A stretch of DNA of 64,000 nt, from NCBI GenBank assembly GCA_963832445.1, contig CAWHUM010000021.1, forward strand, positions 1 to 64,000, in the 5' to 3' direction. A model generated the notes under the pieces. That model did no database searches, was not told where the DNA came from, and saw nothing but the letters and a program-made list of their open reading frames with translations. The number at the start of each line of letters is the position of its first letter. Position 1 is the stretch's first letter. The stretch is from AWTP1-13 sp963832445. Lineage in GTDB: Bacteria; Pseudomonadota; Alphaproteobacteria; Rhizobiales; Hyphomicrobiaceae. The translations under genes were made by a program, and so were the position numbers. This document shows positions 9,906 through 20,821 of this stretch, one piece after another.

Positions 9906-12900
9906 GGCTGACCTTCGCGCGATCCAGGAGCCGATGGCTGCGGCGCGTGCTGCGCGCGAGGCGGCCGCCGCTGCGGCGCGGTCCTTGTCCCTTCGCGCTG
10001 CAACCGCGAAGGCTCGCCGCGCCGCGATCGCGCGCTCCATAGCCGGACAAGGTCGAAAGGGCGGAGACCGCCGCGCTGGATCGCGAGATTGCACGCCTCG
10101 AAGCCGAACTCAGCCAGAAGCGCGACGAGGTAGTCCGGGCGGATGGCCGGGTCCGCGGCCAGCCTCCGATCTGTGGGGACTCACGTCGGGCAGCTCATGA
10201 GCGGCCTCGACGACCACGTCCCGTTCCTGCTGTTCCCGGTGCGGCTCGAGACCAAGTTCGCCCGCGACGTGAACGGCGCGAGCCTGCGCGTGCGTATCTT
10301 CCCCGACGCGGTCAACATCTCGACCCACGACCCGCTTCTGAGCCAGGGCGAGCAGGCCTCGGGTGCCGCCTACTGGGCCGAGCGCGCGCGCGCGCTGGGG
10401 CTCGGCGCGGACGAGCGCCGCGGCGTCGAGTTGGCCGCCTGGTCGCATCTCGCGGCACGCTACGGCGGCCCGCGCGCGCGCTACGTTGCCCGCACGACCA
10501 AGCCCGCAGTCTGGCCGCCGGCGGAGCCGGGCACTGGAACGCCGGCGCCCGTTGCGCCGCCTGAAGACGACGCGTCGCGGCGTCCCTCCTAGCGTCCGCC
10601 CCGCCGCACGCCCGCCTGCTGCCGGACTACTTCGTAGTGGTCGCGCTCGACGCGGCAGGCGCCCAGGTCGCGCGCGCCGCGGGTCGGCCCATCCCGGACC
10701 CGCTGATGCTCGGCCCCGACCCCGAGGCGCCGATGCGCGAATTGAAGCGGACCGCCGACGGCCGCCTCGCGGCCGATCCCGAAGCTCGCTTGGCTCATCG
10801 ACTTCGACCGGGCCGTTGAGGTCGGCATGGCCGTGACGCTCCCCGTGACACGCAGCGCAGGCGCAACCGGGCTTCCATCGCATCGTCGCCTTCGGCGCGA
10901 AGCTCTCGATGGATCCGCGACGCGAGCGCGGCCGCGGTCGAGGCGCTGCTGGCCGAGCACCGCTTCACCGACGGCGTGGACCTGCTGCGCAACGGTGCGC
11001 CCACCAACAACACCGACGACGCGGCGTCCGCCTTCACGACCGACCTCGCCGCCGACGAGGCGCTGGTCGCCGAGGAGGTCGACGGGCTCGCGTCCGGTCG
11101 CCGTGCTCGACCATGCCGGCAAGTCCGACGCGCAGCGTCTCGCCGAGGCGCTGGGCATCACTTTCGAGACCGTCAGCGACTGGCCGAGCGCTCCTGAGGC
11201 GCACGACATCGCCGACGCGCTCGCCATGAATCGCGCGCTCTGGCCCGCCACGCTGGGACGGTATCTCCGGGACATGGTTGGCGCAGCGGATGCCGGCCGG
11301 ATCTGAAGCGCGAGATCGAGCGCTTCTTTCTGACCTATGTCACGGGGCGCACGCTCCTGCCCAACATCCGCATCGGCCGGCAGCCCTACGGCGTGCTCGC
11401 GACCAGCGACGTCGGGCGCCTGGAAGGAGGAAGCTGGCGACGCGAAGAGCCGCATGGGCGACATTGCGGCAGGGCTCGCCGGGCTCCGCAGCAATTTCGA
11501 GCGCGTCGCCGACAATCCCGCGACGGCGATGCGGCAGATAGGCCAGGGCGGCGATGACTCCCTAGCCAATTCCATGCGCGTCATCGGCCAGCTCGCGAGC
11601 TCGGTTTCCTTCGCCTCGCGCAAGGCGGTCACGGACGAGGCGGCATGGAACACGCTCAGTTTCACCGGCGTGATCCCGTTCGTGGCGCGCCGTTGGTGGG
11701 ACGCGCGCGTGGCGGCGCGCGACGCCGCCTTTGCGCAGCTTCCACTCGCGCCGACAGATCTTCCGATCGCGAACCTGGTCTTCTACCCCGACGCCGACCC
11801 GCTCACTGTTCCCGTCGTCGATCATGATCCTGAGCTTCCGCTGTCGGAGACCGACCCGATTTCGACCTTCGACGGCACGCACAACTACATCGACTGGCTG
11901 CTCACGGCGTCCACCGACGAGCTGCAGCGCGAGGCTTTCGACGACGCGCACGGCGCACCAGTTGCGCCGCCGAGGGCGCTGCTCTACCGCCTCCTGCACA
12001 ACGCCTGGACGACGCAGCTCGTCACCAGCTCCAGGAGCTTCCTCGTGCAACTGCGTCCCGAGCATCGCCGCGGTCGAGCCGAGCGTCTCCATCGTCAACG
12101 TTGGCACCGCCAAGATTGCGCCCGACTCGCAGGCCCCGCTCATCGACAGCGCCAAGCTCGGCCTGACCCTCAACCCGCGCGCGCTTGGCGACCACCTGCT
12201 CGGCCTCTCGCTCGCGACCGTCGCCGCGCCGCCGGAGGTCTTACCGCTGCAATCGCAGCGCGCCGCGCTCGAACGGCTCGCCGATCTGCCCGACCGCCGT
12301 GCTCGAGCGCCTGTTCGCCGAGCACGTCGATCTCTCGAGCTATCGCCTCGACGCCTGGCAGACGGGACTGGCGTTGCGCCGCCTCGATCTCATGCGCCGC
12401 CGCGAGGGACGCGCGCGCGGCCTCTATCTCGGCGCCTACGGCTATGTGGAGGGCTTCGTCCCGGCGCCCGCGCCGACCCCGGTCAACCCGGCCGCACTGC
12501 CCGAGCTTCTGCGCGCCTCCGACGTTGTCGAGCGGCCGGACAACGGCGGCTTCGTGCATGCTCCCTCGCTCGCCCACGCGGTGACCGCCGCCGTCCTGCG
12601 CAACGCCTATCTCACCCATGCCGACGCCCAAGGAACGCGACGCTGATGAGCGTCAACCTCACCTCCCGCCGCGTCCGCGTTGCCATGAGCCTGATCGAGG
12701 GCGTACGCGCCGGCCAGCCCTTGGCCGCGCTCCTCGGCTATCAGCTCGAGCGCGGCCTCCACGAGCACCATCCCGGCGTCGAGCTGGATACCGTCATCTA
12801 TACGCTGCGCGATCTGTTCCCGCTGGTCTCGCGCCGGCTCACGCCCGTACCGGATGACGCGCCTGCCGAGGTGATCGAGGCGCGCAACGTGATCGACGGC

Positions 12901-14829
12901 GAGGATCTCCTCGACCACATCCGCGCTCATCCTGCTACCCGTACGGCCTCGACGGGCTTGCCGCCGGCGGGCTCGCCCGAAGGCGGACGCCGTTCAGAGC
13001 GAGATCGACCGCCTCGAGGAATCGCTCGATGCCGTCGCCGATCTGCTGCTGGCGGAGAGCGTCCACCAGGCCGTGCAATCCAACATCGACCGTGCGCGCG
13101 GCGTGATCGGCGCGATCGGCGAAGGCGAAGTGCCACCCGTGCCCGATGTCGCGCTTACCCCGCGGAGCGGGCGCGCGTTCACCCAGCGCGTCGCGCTTCA
13201 TCTGCCGGAGCCGGCAGCGGGCTGGCTCGCCGCGCCGGGTCCGCGCGCCGCCGCCAACCCGCGACTCGACGCCTGGCTGGTCGCGCAGCTGCCGCCGCCC
13301 AGCACGCTCGGCTTCGAGGTACGCGCGCCGCTTGCCTCGCCGGAGACGATGACCCTCGCGCAGTCGGGCCTAGACGCGATCGACCTCGTGCTTATGAGCG
13401 GGGATCGCCTCGGCGATGGCTCGAGCGAGATCGAGCGCTGGCTCGTCGACCGCTGGCGCGCGGCCCACGCCACGGGTGACGAGATCGTCACGCGGTTTGC
13501 AGGCGCGCCGGGCGACGGCGAGATCGTGCTCGACTGGAGCGCAGGCTCGGGGGTGACGCCGCTCGCCCAGCTCCTGCCGCAGATGCGCGCGCTCCGCCGG
13601 CTCGTCACGGTCGCGCGGAGCCTCACGGCGAAGGACTTCAGGCTCTCAGACGACGGGGAGAAAGCCGACCCGTCGAACCCGAACGGCTATCAGATCGACG
13701 CCGCACGCGAGCCCGTGACCCTGCCCTCGCGTGTCACTGCGGCGCGTGACGCGCTCCGGCTCGCCGCCGACGGGCTCGAGGGCCTGCTCACCCCGATCGG
13801 ACCGGCTTACGACGCGCTGCGCGCCAACTCCTCGGCGTTCGCCACGGCGGACTGGGCCTCGCCGCTCTCGGACCTGCGCGATGCCCTGCGCCGCCTCGTG
13901 CTGTTCGGGCGCCCGATGCCCTGCCCCGCAGCGGGGCCGGCGTGACCGCGAGCGCCGCGCTGGGGCTCGTTGAGCAGGGGCGCACCGTGCTCGCCGCCGT
14001 GCGCAAACGCCTCGACGCGGCCGATGCCGCCCTCGAGCCTCTTCCTCCCGAGCCAGCGCGGGAGGACCCCGACGAGGAGGCCCGCCGCCTTGCCGGGCGA
14101 CTCGAGCGTAGGATCGAGAATCTGGTGGACGCGGGGCGCACCGCGGTCGGGTCCGGCTTTCCGCTCGGACCGGTGGTCGCGCTCGACGCCTGGGCGGCAC
14201 CGGCGATCGACGCGCGTCTGGCCGACCCGATCGAAAAGGACCCGCTCGCGCTCGAGGCTTGGCTGCAGTCCCTCGCGCGCGTCCGTCCACGGATGGCCGA
14301 CCTGGCGCTCGCTAGCGCGGCAGCGCTCTGGACGAAGAGCGCCGATCCGCGCCTCGTGCCAGTGCAGCTGCCACTGCGCGCAGGCGATCCGTGGATCGGC
14401 CGCGCCTGGACCGTGGCGCCCGCGGACGGCGAGCTGTTGAGCGTCATGACGCTCGATCCGCCCCTCTCGCTGTCGGGTGATATCGAGGGCCTGGTCCTCG
14501 ACGATTGGACCGAGACCGTGCCGGGCCGCAAGGAGACCACTGGCGTGGCCTTCCACTTCAATCGCCCCAATGCCGTGACGCCCCAGGCGCTGCTGCTCGC
14601 AGCGCCCCCCAATCTGGACGGGACCTGGACCCTGGACGAGCTCCTGGGCGTCGTGGTGGACACCTTCGCCCGGGCGCGCCTCAGGGCGCTCGAGCCGGAC
14701 CAAATCGCCGCGTCGCCCCTGTTCCAGCTCCTGCCCGCGATCCTCACGCCGTTCTCAAGCGTGCAGTCGCCGCTGGGCGAGACGTTCCTGCCGCGCGACT
14801 TCGTGCACGCGGCGACCGTGGGAGCATAG
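9904..14829 (+). pseudogene. large-protein cluster gene C, about 1,640 codons, many shifts
   Basis: An ATG at 9904 with GGAAAGG upstream opens an Ala/Arg-rich coiled-coil region (to about 10130). A conserved-looking block follows with HVPFLLFPVRLETKF and RVRIFPDAVNI. Further blocks read YFVVVALDAAGAQV, FFLTYVTGRTLLPNIRIGR, ALLGYQLERGLHEHHPGVEL and, near the end, LVLDDWTETVPGRKETTGVAF. I place about fifteen shifts, near 10042, 10150, 10580, 10780, 10870, 10918, 11095, 11290, 11410, 12058, 12295, 12635, 12930, 12985 and 13925. Apart from the shifts the frames lack stops, and the translations join into one protein-like chain. The last 890 bases, from 13942, are one open frame ending at 14829, three bases before gene D. 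No named domain is recognised. The protein is either inactive or the sequence contains many indel errors. Confidence 0.6.
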
Positions 14830-14832
14830 GCC

Positions 14833-16611
14833 ATGGCTCTTGACCTCACCGCCGTCGCGACCCTCGATCTCACCGGCGTGCCCTTCACGGCCCGGCCCTT
14901 CATCCGCAGCTGGACCCGGCTCGAAGGCCGGGTGCGGGTGGAAGCCTTCGACCGTGCCATGCGCGCCGAGGCGCGCGATCCGCTTTGGTTCCTTGCCCGG
15001 CAATGGCAGCTCCTCGAACTGAAGGCCGACGACGCGGGCTCGCCCATCGAGGCGCGGCTGGCCATGCGCCGCACCAACCTCACCCGCCTCGCGCTCCGGG
15101 GTGGTCCGCAGAGCGAATTTCCGAGCGATCTGCCGCTCGAGGCCGTGGTCGAGCGCGAGAGCCCGCCGATGGATCGCGTCGCGCTCATTCAGGTCGCGCG
15201 CGCCTTCGACAAGGCGCTCGCCGCGACCGGGACCTCCGCCGCCGATCGGGCGGCCGCCCTCGAGGGGATGCGGCGCGCCTATCCGCTCGACCCGGCGCGC
15301 ATCGAGGGCGTCGACGATGACGAGGCGCGCCAGCTCGCCCTGCTGACCGACGGCCGCCTGTTCGACGCGGCGGCGCTTCTCGCCGACGCCGCCTACACAG
15401 CCACGATCGCCGCGACATCCGGCCTCCCGACCGCCCTGGTGGCGGCGGCAGGCGCCGCCGCTGGCGCTGCCAGAGCATGGTATGCGACGCTTTATGCGGT
15501 GCCCGCCTCGCCTGCAGCCTCCGCCTGGGCACCCGAGCGGCTCGAATACCAGTTCTCCTGCGCTACCGCGCCGGGCGCTACCCAAACTGTGCTGGTCGGC
15601 GACGGCTATGCGCAGGGCCGGCTTGACTGGTTTGCCGTCGATGTCGCCGCGCCCAATGAGCTTATGGGCGGCCAACCAACGGTCGAGCCGGCGCCGGTCG
15701 AGGAGGCGCTTTCTTTCCTCCCGACCGCAATCCGCTTCGCCGGAATGCCGAGCGACCGCTACTGGGAGATGGAGGACGCCAAGGTCGACATCTCCGCCAT
15801 GAGCGCGGGTACGACCGACCTCGCCAAGATGCTTCTTCTCGAGCTGGTCCTGGCCTACTCGAATGACTGGTGCCTCGTGCCCTACGAGGTCGAGGTCGGC
15901 AATCTATGTGAAGCGCAGGGGCTCGTTGTGCGCGACGTGTTCGGGGGATCGACGCTGGTGCGCCCCGCCGACCGGGGGACAGACGAGGACTGGCGCCGCT
16001 GGGCGATGTTCGGTCTTGAGACGCGCGAGGCGGGCGACGTCGCCCGCCCCCTTCTGTTCATGTCGCCCTCCACGCCGAAGCTCATGGAGAGTGCGCCGAT
16101 CGAGCGCGTGGCGTTCCTGCGCGACGAGATGGCGAACCTGGTCTGGGCGGTGGAGTCCGTCGTTCTTTCGGCCGCGGGCCACGGTGTCGATGGCGAGCGC
16201 TATGCGCTCTCGCGGCTCCCCGAGCCTACCCCCGATCCGCCGCCCGCGCCGGGCGCCACAGCGCGCTATCGTTTGGGCACGGACGCGCCGCCCAACTGGC
16301 GACCGTTCATTCCCGTGAGGATGCCGGGCAGCGCACGCAGTTTCCGCCTCCAGCGCGCACGTCTCCCGAGCGGGGCCGTTGATCCGCTGGGCAGGATCCT
16401 CGTCGGCCCGGGTCTTGCGCCGACGCCATATCACGTCGACGAGGAGGAGATCCCGCGCTCCGGCCGCATTGTCACACGCACCTTCCAGCGCACGCGTTGG
16501 CTCGACGGCCGCGTGGTCCTATGGCTCGGCCGGCGGACGCCCACAGGCCGCGGAGAAGGCCGCAGCCCCCTGGAATTCGACGTGATCGACGAGATCGCGC
16601 GAAGGGATTAA
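14833..16611 (+). CDS. large-protein cluster gene D, intact, family unknown
   Basis: The protein has 592 residues and is the only unbroken gene of the cluster. It starts three bases after the stop of gene C, so the two belong to one transcript. The N-terminal part has the striking pattern RSWTRLEGRVRVEAFDRAMR followed by DPLWFLARQWQLLELKADDAGSPI, with many Trp and acidic residues. The middle (about 175-225) is Ala-rich and hydrophobic but not clearly membrane-spanning. The C-terminal 120 residues are Pro- and Arg-rich, with RFIPV-like strands. There is no signal peptide. I cannot assign a reaction. The tight order with genes A to C suggests the four proteins act together, perhaps as a large particle or secreted complex; that is inference. 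Confidence 0.7.
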   Translation: MALDLTAVATLDLTGVPFTARPFIRSWTRLEGRVRVEAFDRAMRAEARDPLWFLARQWQLLELKADDAGSPIEARLAMRRTNLTRLALRGGPQSEFPSDLPLEAVVERESPPMDRVALIQVARAFDKALAATGTSAADRAAALEGMRRAYPLDPARIEGVDDDEARQLALLTDGRLFDAAALLADAAYTATIAATSGLPTALVAAAGAAAGAARAWYATLYAVPASPAASAWAPERLEYQFSCATAPGATQTVLVGDGYAQGRLDWFAVDVAAPNELMGGQPTVEPAPVEEALSFLPTAIRFAGMPSDRYWEMEDAKVDISAMSAGTTDLAKMLLLELVLAYSNDWCLVPYEVEVGNLCEAQGLVVRDVFGGSTLVRPADRGTDEDWRRWAMFGLETREAGDVARPLLFMSPSTPKLMESAPIERVAFLRDEMANLVWAVESVVLSAAGHGVDGERYALSRLPEPTPDPPPAPGATARYRLGTDAPPNWRPFIPVRMPGSARSFRLQRARLPSGAVDPLGRILVGPGLAPTPYHVDEEEIPRSGRIVTRTFQRTRWLDGRVVLWLGRRTPTGRGEGRSPLEFDVIDEIARRD

Positions 16612-17387
16612 CGCCCGGTCCGCCCGTAGCGCGCGTAGTAGCGCCGTTTCGCCGCCGGTCCCTTTCGGGTACCCCCTCTAAGCGCGGCTTCGTGATTGGC
16701 CCGGGTGAGCTGCTGGACATGCTGCGCGCGCCGACCGGTTCAAGAGAAGAACGTTGCCGCTGTCGCAGGCCAAGTAATGTGGCACTACCTCGCCGTCGCG
16801 TCCAGGAGCAGAGGTCGTCCGGGAACGGTATTACATTACCCTTGGCGAGTTGAAGTACCGAACCCTTGGTAAGTCGAGTACCGACTGGTTCGAAGTCTTT
16901 TCCTTTGTTGGGCGGGCCCCTCGCCCCATTCGGGGCTCGGGTCGCGTGCTATCGCGCGGCCGGAAATTGGCCGCGCGACGGAACCCGCTCACGCGGTTTC
17001 CGCCCATGCGGGTTGCGCCCGCTCCCGCGGGTGCCCGTTGCAAGGGTCCCGCCTATCTCCAACCGAGGCGCATCAGGAGAGGACAGACGGGCCCTGGTGT
17101 TGGCCGTGCCATGCCGAGGATCGGCACGACCTCTCGCAATGGTAGCACGGTGCTCGGCCGGGCAAGCCGTGGCCTGGAAGCGTTGAGTTCGCGTCGAGGA
17201 GCGTCATGACGGCCAGGCTTGCCTCGGCCTTGCGCGCCGTGCAGGCAACAGACCGCACGGCCGGGGCGAGAAAATGCGATCCGGCCGAACTAGAAAATGC
17301 TTTCGGGCAGCCGCATTAAACGTCTCGCACAGACGGCGGCGGAGCGTCTAGCATTGTCCCAGCTTTCGGTCGACGTGGGACTAGCTT
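16612..17387. other. non-coding stretch after the large-protein cluster
   Basis: No gene is convincing on either strand. The middle part (16923-17034) folds into a row of short strong hairpins described separately. The rest has no repeat or promoter I can support. Confidence 0.5.
16923..17034. repeat. array of four adjacent GC-rich hairpins
   Basis: Four inverted repeats lie in a row: GCCCC/GGGGC with a 4-base loop (16923-16936); a perfect 10-bp stem TCGCGCGGCC/GGCCGCGCGA with a 7-base loop (16952-16978); GGAACCCGC/GCGGTTTCC (16980-17001, one mismatch); and GCGCCCGC/GCGGGTGC (17015-17034, one mismatch). They follow the cluster by about 310 bases. They could be a terminator region, a structured RNA or a replication or transfer site; no T-run follows. 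Confidence 0.5.
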
Positions 17388-18365
17388 TTAGGTGCGCTCA
17401 GCGTCCGAGCCGGCCTTCGACGACGCCAACAGCTCCTCCAGTACGTGGCCGAGATACGTTTCGATCACGTCCACCTCGGCTGCGCGAACGGGCACCAGTT
17501 GCCCGAGGTTGTCGAGCACTACGACATCGCCAACCGATGATGCCTTCGCGATTGGGGCCGGGTGTCCAGCCTTGGTCGCAACACGGCCCGTTGACCGACG
17601 TTGTTCGAGCGGCGGCGGTCCGCGGCAGTTGGGCGGCTCCGTGCCGGTGACGCAACCAGCTTCAGATGCAGCCTCCTCAGGTCGCATCCGCTGGGCATCG
17701 CGGCTACTGGAAAGGACGACAACCTCGGCGGCTTGGCGTGCAGGTGCCAGAGCCCAATCCGGCGCCAGCCAGTTTGGACCGGCATTGACCGCGATCCTTA
17801 CCTGAGAACGGCCGGCGACACAGACGCTGAGGGCTGCGCGTCGGCCAACGACCGCGGCACCGCTCTTGGTTGGCCTTGCCCATCCCAACGTCGCTTGGTC
17901 AATGGGGTTGTCCTTGACCAGCGTACCCGCATCGTTCTCGCCGTCACCACGGTCCCCCAGCAAGAACGACTCTGCTGACGCGAGCGCGAAAGCCGAGCCC
18001 GCCACTGCTAGCTCCATGACGGCTGCTGGCCGGGGACGTAGAAAGCGATGGGCGCGAAAGAGTTCACGCAACCCATCGTCGGCGACCGCAGGCGGGTATC
18101 GCGTCTCGATATCACCCACCTCCTTGCGGACGATGGGTTTCCATTCAGCCGATGCGGGCGCCACTTCGGCCCAGACCTGGCGACTCAGTTGGTCCGCCCG
18201 CCAATCGGCGGCGAGCAGTGCGCCGGCCATGGTCACGAGCATCACCAGTGCGGCCGCGGTCGTTCCGGCCAATATTCCTGCGACCGGCACCATCGCGCCT
18301 ACGCACAAGCCAACAGGCGCCGCTATCGCCCCGACCACCACGTACAGAGTTCGTGGGACGGACAT
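17388..18365 (-). CDS. hypothetical membrane protein
   Basis: The protein has 325 residues. Two hydrophobic segments (about 7-30 and 34-53) form an N-terminal membrane hairpin with little loop. A further hydrophobic stretch lies near 115-137. The remainder is soluble, with Pro- and Ser-rich parts and an ordered C-terminal 60 residues containing VGDVVVLDNLGQLVPV, which reads like a small beta domain. No family is recognised. A long antisense frame exists, but its composition is that of a shadow. The gene stands between the hairpin array and the relaxase region and points away from the relaxase. Confidence 0.5.
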   Translation of the reverse strand: MSVPRTLYVVVGAIAAPVGLCVGAMVPVAGILAGTTAAALVMLVTMAGALLAADWRADQLSRQVWAEVAPASAEWKPIVRKEVGDIETRYPPAVADDGLRELFRAHRFLRPRPAAVMELAVAGSAFALASAESFLLGDRGDGENDAGTLVKDNPIDQATLGWARPTKSGAAVVGRRAALSVCVAGRSQVRIAVNAGPNWLAPDWALAPARQAAEVVVLSSSRDAQRMRPEEAASEAGCVTGTEPPNCRGPPPLEQRRSTGRVATKAGHPAPIAKASSVGDVVVLDNLGQLVPVRAAEVDVIETYLGHVLEELLASSKAGSDAERT

Positions 18366-18772
18366 GGCGTGTCCCTTCCCGAACGCTATTTACCTCTATT
18401 CATATTGCTGCAAATATGTGATCAAAGAATGGCCGCGAAATGAATGGGCGACGTTTTGAGACGCCTTAAGACACCGAATTGAAAATGTTTTTGGGAGTGT
18501 AGTTCCGTGCAGATCCGTGCATTTCCGGGAAGTTGCGGGAAGATTTTGAAATGAGAAGCGTGAGAGCAAGATAAAGCGAAACTCGCGTTTCGCCAAAAAC
18601 AGAAGTAAGATGTTGTCTGCACATGGCTTTTAACGACAACTGGGTCGCGCGACGGTAAGCGGATGACGCCAAACTGACTCCACCTATGGAAATTACTCCG
18701 GCGCCTCAACGCATTATATCAATGACGGTTGCGCACCCTTGTATTTCAACCGTGCCATGCCAATTCGATAGC
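18366..18772. other. AT-richer intergenic region before the relaxase
   Basis: This stretch is clearly richer in A and T than its surroundings. It holds short repeats such as CCGTGCAGATCCGTGCA and two GCGGGAAG/CGGGAAG motifs at 18525-18545. Origins of transfer often lie just before relaxase genes in such DNA, so an oriT is possible; no nic-site motif is recognised. Confidence 0.35.
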
Positions 18773-20339
18773 ATGTCTGATGACGATCTCTTCGAATTCA
18801 AACCTCGACCCGGAAAACCTCGCGGCCAATCCAGAACGCGACCGCGTACATTCATTGCCGAGGTCCTCCGCGCCGTCGCCGAGCAGGGCGGCGATCCGCG
18901 CCGCGTTGGCCGATCAGGGACACGAAAGCCGAGCGGCCGCTTCAACGCCCGCGGCCGGGGACGCGAGGCGGCAGCTGCCCTCCAAGGCCACGGCGGCTGG
19001 GAGTCGGCGTCCGGCGAGCCCTGGACCGGCGGCATGCGCTACCGGGCCCGCCGCGTTATCGTCAAGGCGCGCGTGGTCAAGCTCAAAGGCGTGGAGAGCC
19101 AAGCCATCGCTGCCCACCTGCGCTATCTGCAGCGGGACGGCGTCACGACCGACGGTGAACACGGTCAGGCTTACTCAGGCGAGGATGATCGCGCCGACAC
19201 TCGTGCCTTTGTCGATCGCAGTCTGGAGGACCGCCACCAGTTCCGGTTCATCGTGGCGGCCGAGGAGGGCGTCGAACTCGGGGAACTCAAGCCCTTCACC
19301 CGCGAGCTCATGCGGCAGATGGAGCATGACCTCGACACCACGCTCGATTGGGTGGCGGTCGATCATTTCAACACCGGCCAACCCCATACCCACGTCGTGG
19401 TGCGCGGTGTCACCGATGAAGGCCAGATCCTCTACATCGCCGGTGACTACATCGCCCATGGCATCCGCGCCCGGGCAAGCGATCTCGTCACCCGTGAGCT
19501 TGGGCGGCAAACCGAGTTGGAGGTGCAGCAGAAACTGAGCCGCGAGGTGGACCACGACCGCTTCACGCGGCTCGATCGCACCCTCCTCAACGAGGCTGAT
19601 GACGGCATCATCGATCTGCGCATCAGCCCGGGGCAAAGCTATCTCGTCCGCGCCAACCGCCACCTACTGATCGCCCGGCTCCAGAAGCTTGAGGCCATAG
19701 AGCTTGCCGAGCCCGTCGAGCCTGGGGTCTGGGAGCTGTCACCCAGGCTCGAGCCCAGCCTCAAGCAGCTGGGCCAGCGCATCGACACCATCAACCTCAT
19801 GCAGAAGGCGCTCGGCGAGGGGGCTGCCGAGCGAGGCGTGTCGCAGTTCATGATCCGAGGTGCCGAGAACGCCCATTACCGGCCATCTCCGGGGCAAGGG
19901 CCTCGCCGGCGACGGGCTGACCGACAAGACCTACCTGGTCATCGACGGGGTTGATGCCCGCGTACACTACCTCGAGCTCGACGCAGCGCTGCTGTCCGAG
20001 GATGCCCGCATCGGCGCTATCCTCACGGTCGGCCGGGAGCCTTCGGCACGATCGGCGGACAAGACCATCGCCGCGCTGGCAGCCCGCAACGAGGGGTTCT
20101 ACGAGCCGCGCCAGCACGCCGAGATCGCCAGGCTGGCCCAGCGCATTCCCAGCGGTGACGTCGAGGGGCATGTCGAGGCCCACGTCCGGCGCCTGGAAGC
20201 CCTGCGCCAGGCGGGTATCGTCGAGCGGCTGGACGCCGACCACTGGCAAATCCCCAGGGACTTCCTGGAGCAGGCGGCGGCCTACGACAAGCAGCACGCT
20301 CGAAAGCTTATGGTCGAGGTTCACTCCGCCGTGCTGTGA
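18773..20339 (+). pseudogene. DUF3363-type relaxase, frameshifted and C-terminally short
   Basis: This is a VirD2-like relaxase that would nick the transfer origin of a conjugative or mobilisable element. The start at 18773 (MSDDDLFEF) is chosen over an upstream ATG because the family opens this way. After a basic N-terminus, the nuclease domain carries DHFNTGQPHTHVVVRG near residues 196-211; the HTH histidines are the expected metal-binding site. A shift near 19860 moves the reading into a second frame, which continues with RTPITGHLRGKGLAGDGLT and YLVIDGVDARVHYLEL, typical of the DUF3363 part. The joined protein would have about 521 residues, shorter than the 600-700 usual for the family, and the last C-terminal part is missing. 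Transfer by this protein alone is doubtful. Confidence 0.72.
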
Positions 20340-20356
20340 GACCCTAACGGTCACGC

Positions 20357-20380
20357 CACCGCCGCCATCTCAGTCAGGGC
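20357..20380 (+). repeat. direct repeat, copy 1
   Basis: This 24-base stretch reads CACCGCCGCCATCTCAGTCA followed by GGGC. It recurs at 21027-21050 with two mismatches. The two copies frame the two small genes behind the relaxase. Confidence 0.55.
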
Positions 20381-20403
20381 GAATACACCGAAGGGGAGAT
20401 GTC

Positions 20404-20811
20404 ATGAGGCTCGCTCTCAAGCTCGCCTGGTGGATCCCCAAGGGGCTGTGGGAAATACGGCAGGCGCTTTCCCGGGTTTATCCGGAGTGCTTTGCCTGCC
20501 GGCAGCTGGCATGGGTTCCAATCGGCAACCATCCGAAAGGAGTGACCATGCGAACGCAAGCAATTGCCATGGTGGTCGCAGCGCCGCTGCTGGCCCTAGG
20601 AATCCCACAGGCGGCCGCCTACACCACGCCGTACTACGACGGTGGCATCGCCCGTCCCATCCTCGCTGGCACCGCCGTGCGCCGTCCCGCCGCCGCTCGC
20701 GCCGTAGTGCGCCGGAACTACGGATATCGAGGAAGAGCTGTCGTGCCCCGCGTGGGGTCGGGCGCCCGCATCGGCCGCACCGGCCCGGGCAACAGAGGTC
20801 TAGGGAGATAG
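20404..20811 (+). CDS. small secreted or membrane protein behind the relaxase
   Basis: Two starts are possible in one frame. The ATG at 20404 has AAGGGGAG upstream and gives 135 residues. The ATG at 20548 has GAAAGGAG upstream and gives 87 residues that open with a clean signal peptide (MRTQAIAMVVAAPLLALG, cut after AAA). The mature part is rich in Arg, Gly and Tyr, like many small basic periplasmic proteins. The longer form would add an amphipathic segment with two Cys (CFAC). I favour the shorter form as the stable protein, but both sites look usable. Function is unknown. Its place behind the relaxase suggests it came with the mobile element. Confidence 0.5.
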   Translation: MRLALKLAWWIPKGLWEIRQALSRVYPECFACRQLAWVPIGNHPKGVTMRTQAIAMVVAAPLLALGIPQAAAYTTPYYDGGIARPILAGTAVRRPAAARAVVRRNYGYRGRAVVPRVGSGARIGRTGPGNRGLGR

Positions 20812-20821
20812 AGGGTAACGG

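Noticed and set aside
5944..16611. Contractile injection system or prophage tail locus
   Set aside because: Sheath, tube, baseplate, LysM spike or AAA+ ATPase genes were not found; I could not match any cluster protein to a tail component.
16923..17034. CRISPR array
   Set aside because: The hairpins differ in sequence and spacing; there are no direct repeats with unique spacers.
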